From the NCBI GenBank assembly GCA_016165875.1, contig JABBOT010000002.1, positions 16,822,363 through 16,886,362 on the forward strand: a DNA stretch of 64,000 nucleotides, read 5' to 3'. The position numbers and the translations under genes are program-made. Shown in pieces: positions 61,501 through 64,000 of this stretch. Position 1 is the first letter of the stretch. Each line of letters opens with the position of its first letter. The stretch comes from Acanthopleura granulata (Eukaryota; Mollusca; Polyplacophora; Chitonida; Chitonidae). Under the pieces are notes generated by a model, which worked only from the letters and a program-made list of their open reading frames with translations, searched no databases and was not told where the DNA came from.

Positions 61501-64000
61501 GCTCCAGTTCCCAAAATTACACACCTATAAACAGGTACTATCTTTATTATGTAAATCCACTTCAGGGAATAAAGCAGCTAATTTTTATTTGAAGCCAATT
61601 AGGAATACAATGTAATTACCAGTACAATGCATATTATAGATATATTCTAAATTGGAAAATCAGCACACTTTTTCAGAAGTAATTAAAAACTTCTAACTAC
61701 AATAGAGTTAAAATTAGGCTACCTGTCAGTGTTCTTTTAACAGGGCCTTGATAGCAATTCAATGTCATATATTAATGAACCTACATTATTCACCTTGACA
61801 AGTTTATGTCACCACACATATGATGCAAGGGCTGGGAATATATTCTATTACATTTTTCTTTACAGTAATAAATGTTGGAAAGATTAATTTCCAAAAATTT
61901 TACGTTTCATACACACTTGCTAAAATGTCTAGCTGATAAAAAAGCCAATCTGGGTTCCTGTCCTACTGACTTTTAAGTGCATATTCAAGAAGACACGTTT
62001 AATAAGAGACAAAGAGTCAATTCTCTATGTAAATACATGTGTCAGTATATGGGTGCCCTAGTGCAGCAGTACTGGATCTACACCTTTAGGCTGATCTGGA
62101 TTAGGTTACGGTAGTCACTTCACATGAGATTAAAAGCAGTTAAATATACCGAACTTATGTAAAATACTACCTCAAGAGTGAAGAAATTCCAGATACACAT
62201 GCACTTACTAGTGACCAACTCCCTGTTTAAACAAAACTAAAAATATAATGAGAGTAATTCAATCTGACATAACTCCCTGCTCTAGCCAGCCACACTGGCT
62301 TAGACCCAGAGATAAAACTGTTTCAAATATATCTGTACAAGTAAACAAAGCAAGGCGTTCCAAAAGCAAGGCTGCCAGGATTGAAATCAGATGACAAGTT
62401 ATGAACTCTGACAGGGCACAATTTGCTGGGATTACATGCTCTAATACACAATGTATCTGGGATGACTTTATCAATGCTATAAAAGCAGCCATAAGTACAT
62501 GTATATATGCAAAAACCTCCACAGAGAGTTCCCCTTGTTGAAATATGTTTATTAAGGACTTTCAAGGACTTGTCAACAATCTTTAAGGGCCATTTAATAT
62601 TGAGTGCAAACACTTATAAATTTATGTGTAAATTAAGGGTATTGTTTGGACGCTTATTTATCAGCTTGTTTCCTCAAAAAGTTAACATGTATAAAGTAAA
62701 AGTGCAAATGTTACACTTTACTGTCGAAAGACACATCCAGAACGTACTGAACACAAGACATCTCTACAGTATCCTGATGCACAATACTGTGGTCAGACAG
62801 TCTTGCCCACTTCACCATGACAGCATCGAGGGACAAAACGTAGCATCAGTGATAGAATTAACCTGTGCAATACACGCGATGTGTAAAATGCAGCAAATGG
62901 AAATTTAAACTGCTCACACAATTCAACTGTAAGAAAAAATTTTGAAAAAAAAAAAAAGACTGTCCAACAGCTTGGCACATCACTATCAATTAATCCTTCG
63001 AGAAGTGTCAAGATGTTAAGTTTATATAAATGAGCCGATAAATTTCTCAGTGGCTCCAGCCAGTCTATGAAAAATTGGGTCAAAGATGTAGAAATGAATT
63101 TCTTACTTGAGTTAGAAGAATCAACAGTAAAACCAGTTTATTGAGTCTGGAATGATGTACCTGTGTGAGAGACATCTCCTGAGGTCTACTCACTATATTT
63201 ACACCAATACAATGACCAGCACATGGGAAACTGACCACTTAATTTTTCCCAGGTCAAACAAATGTTTTAGACAAATGTTCACCTTGAGGCAATGATAGGA
63301 AACATTAGTTCTGAGTCTTTGATGTTTCAGTATGCATACAGGTGACAGAAATGCCTGCTGAAGTGAAGCCACATTACATACGTATATGTAAATGGTATGA
63401 TGATTCACAGTGACCCCATCCAAATGCACAGGAATACAAAACAAAACGAAAGCAGCATTACAAAATGCATCCGTTAATGGACATTACTCAGATACACAAC
63501 ACATGAATTCAATGAAGATTATGGGGCAATAAATTAATAACAGCAAAACTTTCATATCAGATTCTCTTCAGTACTAATAAACCTTTCTACAGATTAATAT
63601 AGAGGAGGCTTACATTTTCATCATTTGGTGAGGAAATGAGTGACATTTCCAGTGCATCCCACAAAGTACATGCATGTAGGGCAATTTACTCATAAATCCC
63701 CTCTAAATCATCACCACTATCCAGATCCAAGCCGACTAAAACAGCGGAAGGATTTACAACCATGCCCAGCCCAATCAGGGACAATCTGGTAGGTCAAGAA
63801 AGCATGAGAATTGCAAAGCCATCTTACATCGGCCTTCACCTTTTAAACTGTATCGAACAGACTCTCTCACATAATCTACGTACTTTCATAAAGCGGTTCA
63901 TCCAAACAGTTTGGCACTTTTCATTAACAGGGGGATCTGCCGGTAGACGGAGAAATATCAACCCCAGTGGAAGGAAGGTGTCCCACTGATAAAAACCCAC
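58587..64000. other. No recognisable gene
   Basis: 58587-58870 is GC-richer and could hold a promoter or another exon next to exon A; a minus-strand frame there starts VTEISTQSRPCAAVSAATTA without clear splice sites. The rest is AT-rich. No exon coding for the PDE3 N-terminal membrane region was found. Confidence 0.45.
60462..60630. repeat. Dispersed repeat fragment
   Basis: Contains GATCAAGGTCAATG, TAAAGCGTTCTAGAGATAAA, GCGTTTACGAGGAATATGGA and CAGACAAACGGACCGTTCAC. This order of motifs (AGCGTTCTCGAGATA...GGACAGACGGAC) is familiar to me from dispersed repeats of marine molluscs. Family name unknown. Confidence 0.45.

Overview
The window is AT-rich animal nuclear DNA. It is intron-rich, carries tRNA-derived SINEs with tails of the AATAAATAAA type, many minisatellites, and no bacterial-style gene packing. 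The SINE type, and a repeat ending in a motif like AGCGTTCTAGAGATAAAGCG, resemble dispersed repeats I associate with molluscs and related lophotrochozoans, so a marine mollusc-like animal is the best guess. The species cannot be named from sequence alone.

One gene dominates: a cGMP-inhibited (PDE3-type) cyclic nucleotide phosphodiesterase on the minus strand. Twelve exons between 24158 and 14055 join with consistent splice phases into an 823-residue open frame. This frame has the regulatory region with RRxS sites, the whole HD-type catalytic domain, the PDE3-specific catalytic insert, an acidic loop and the stop codon. The 3'UTR runs left from 14054, possibly to a poly(A) signal near 10284.

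The 5' part is the unusual half. The first conserved exon starts in phase 0 at 24158. Upstream of it are several short open segments that end in good splice donors in the same phase: 27105-27173 (TATA and CCAAT boxes), 33362-33400, 34217-34381 (TATA box), 39593-39733 (the one that best matches the canonical PDE3 sequence at this point) and 58441-58586 (which also has an acceptor). The simplest reading is one PDE3 core fed by several alternative promoters, giving different N-termini. No exon for the N-terminal membrane region of animal PDE3s was found, so it may lie beyond 64000 or be absent.

Layout: 1-9290 has no recognisable gene (SINEs, a 28/56-bp array). 9290-9610 is a CpG-richer, promoter-like patch. 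10264-14054 is PDE3 3'UTR or downstream DNA. 14055-24158 holds the conserved PDE3 exons. 24159-58586 is the very large 5' intron region with candidate alternative first exons and several minisatellites, the largest being a 44-bp array of about 2.1 kb that touches a splice donor. 58587-64000 has no recognisable gene. Two things deserve attention first: a 63-bp in-frame duplication of the end of a catalytic-domain exon together with its donor (19784-19909), and the set of phase-matched alternative first exons.
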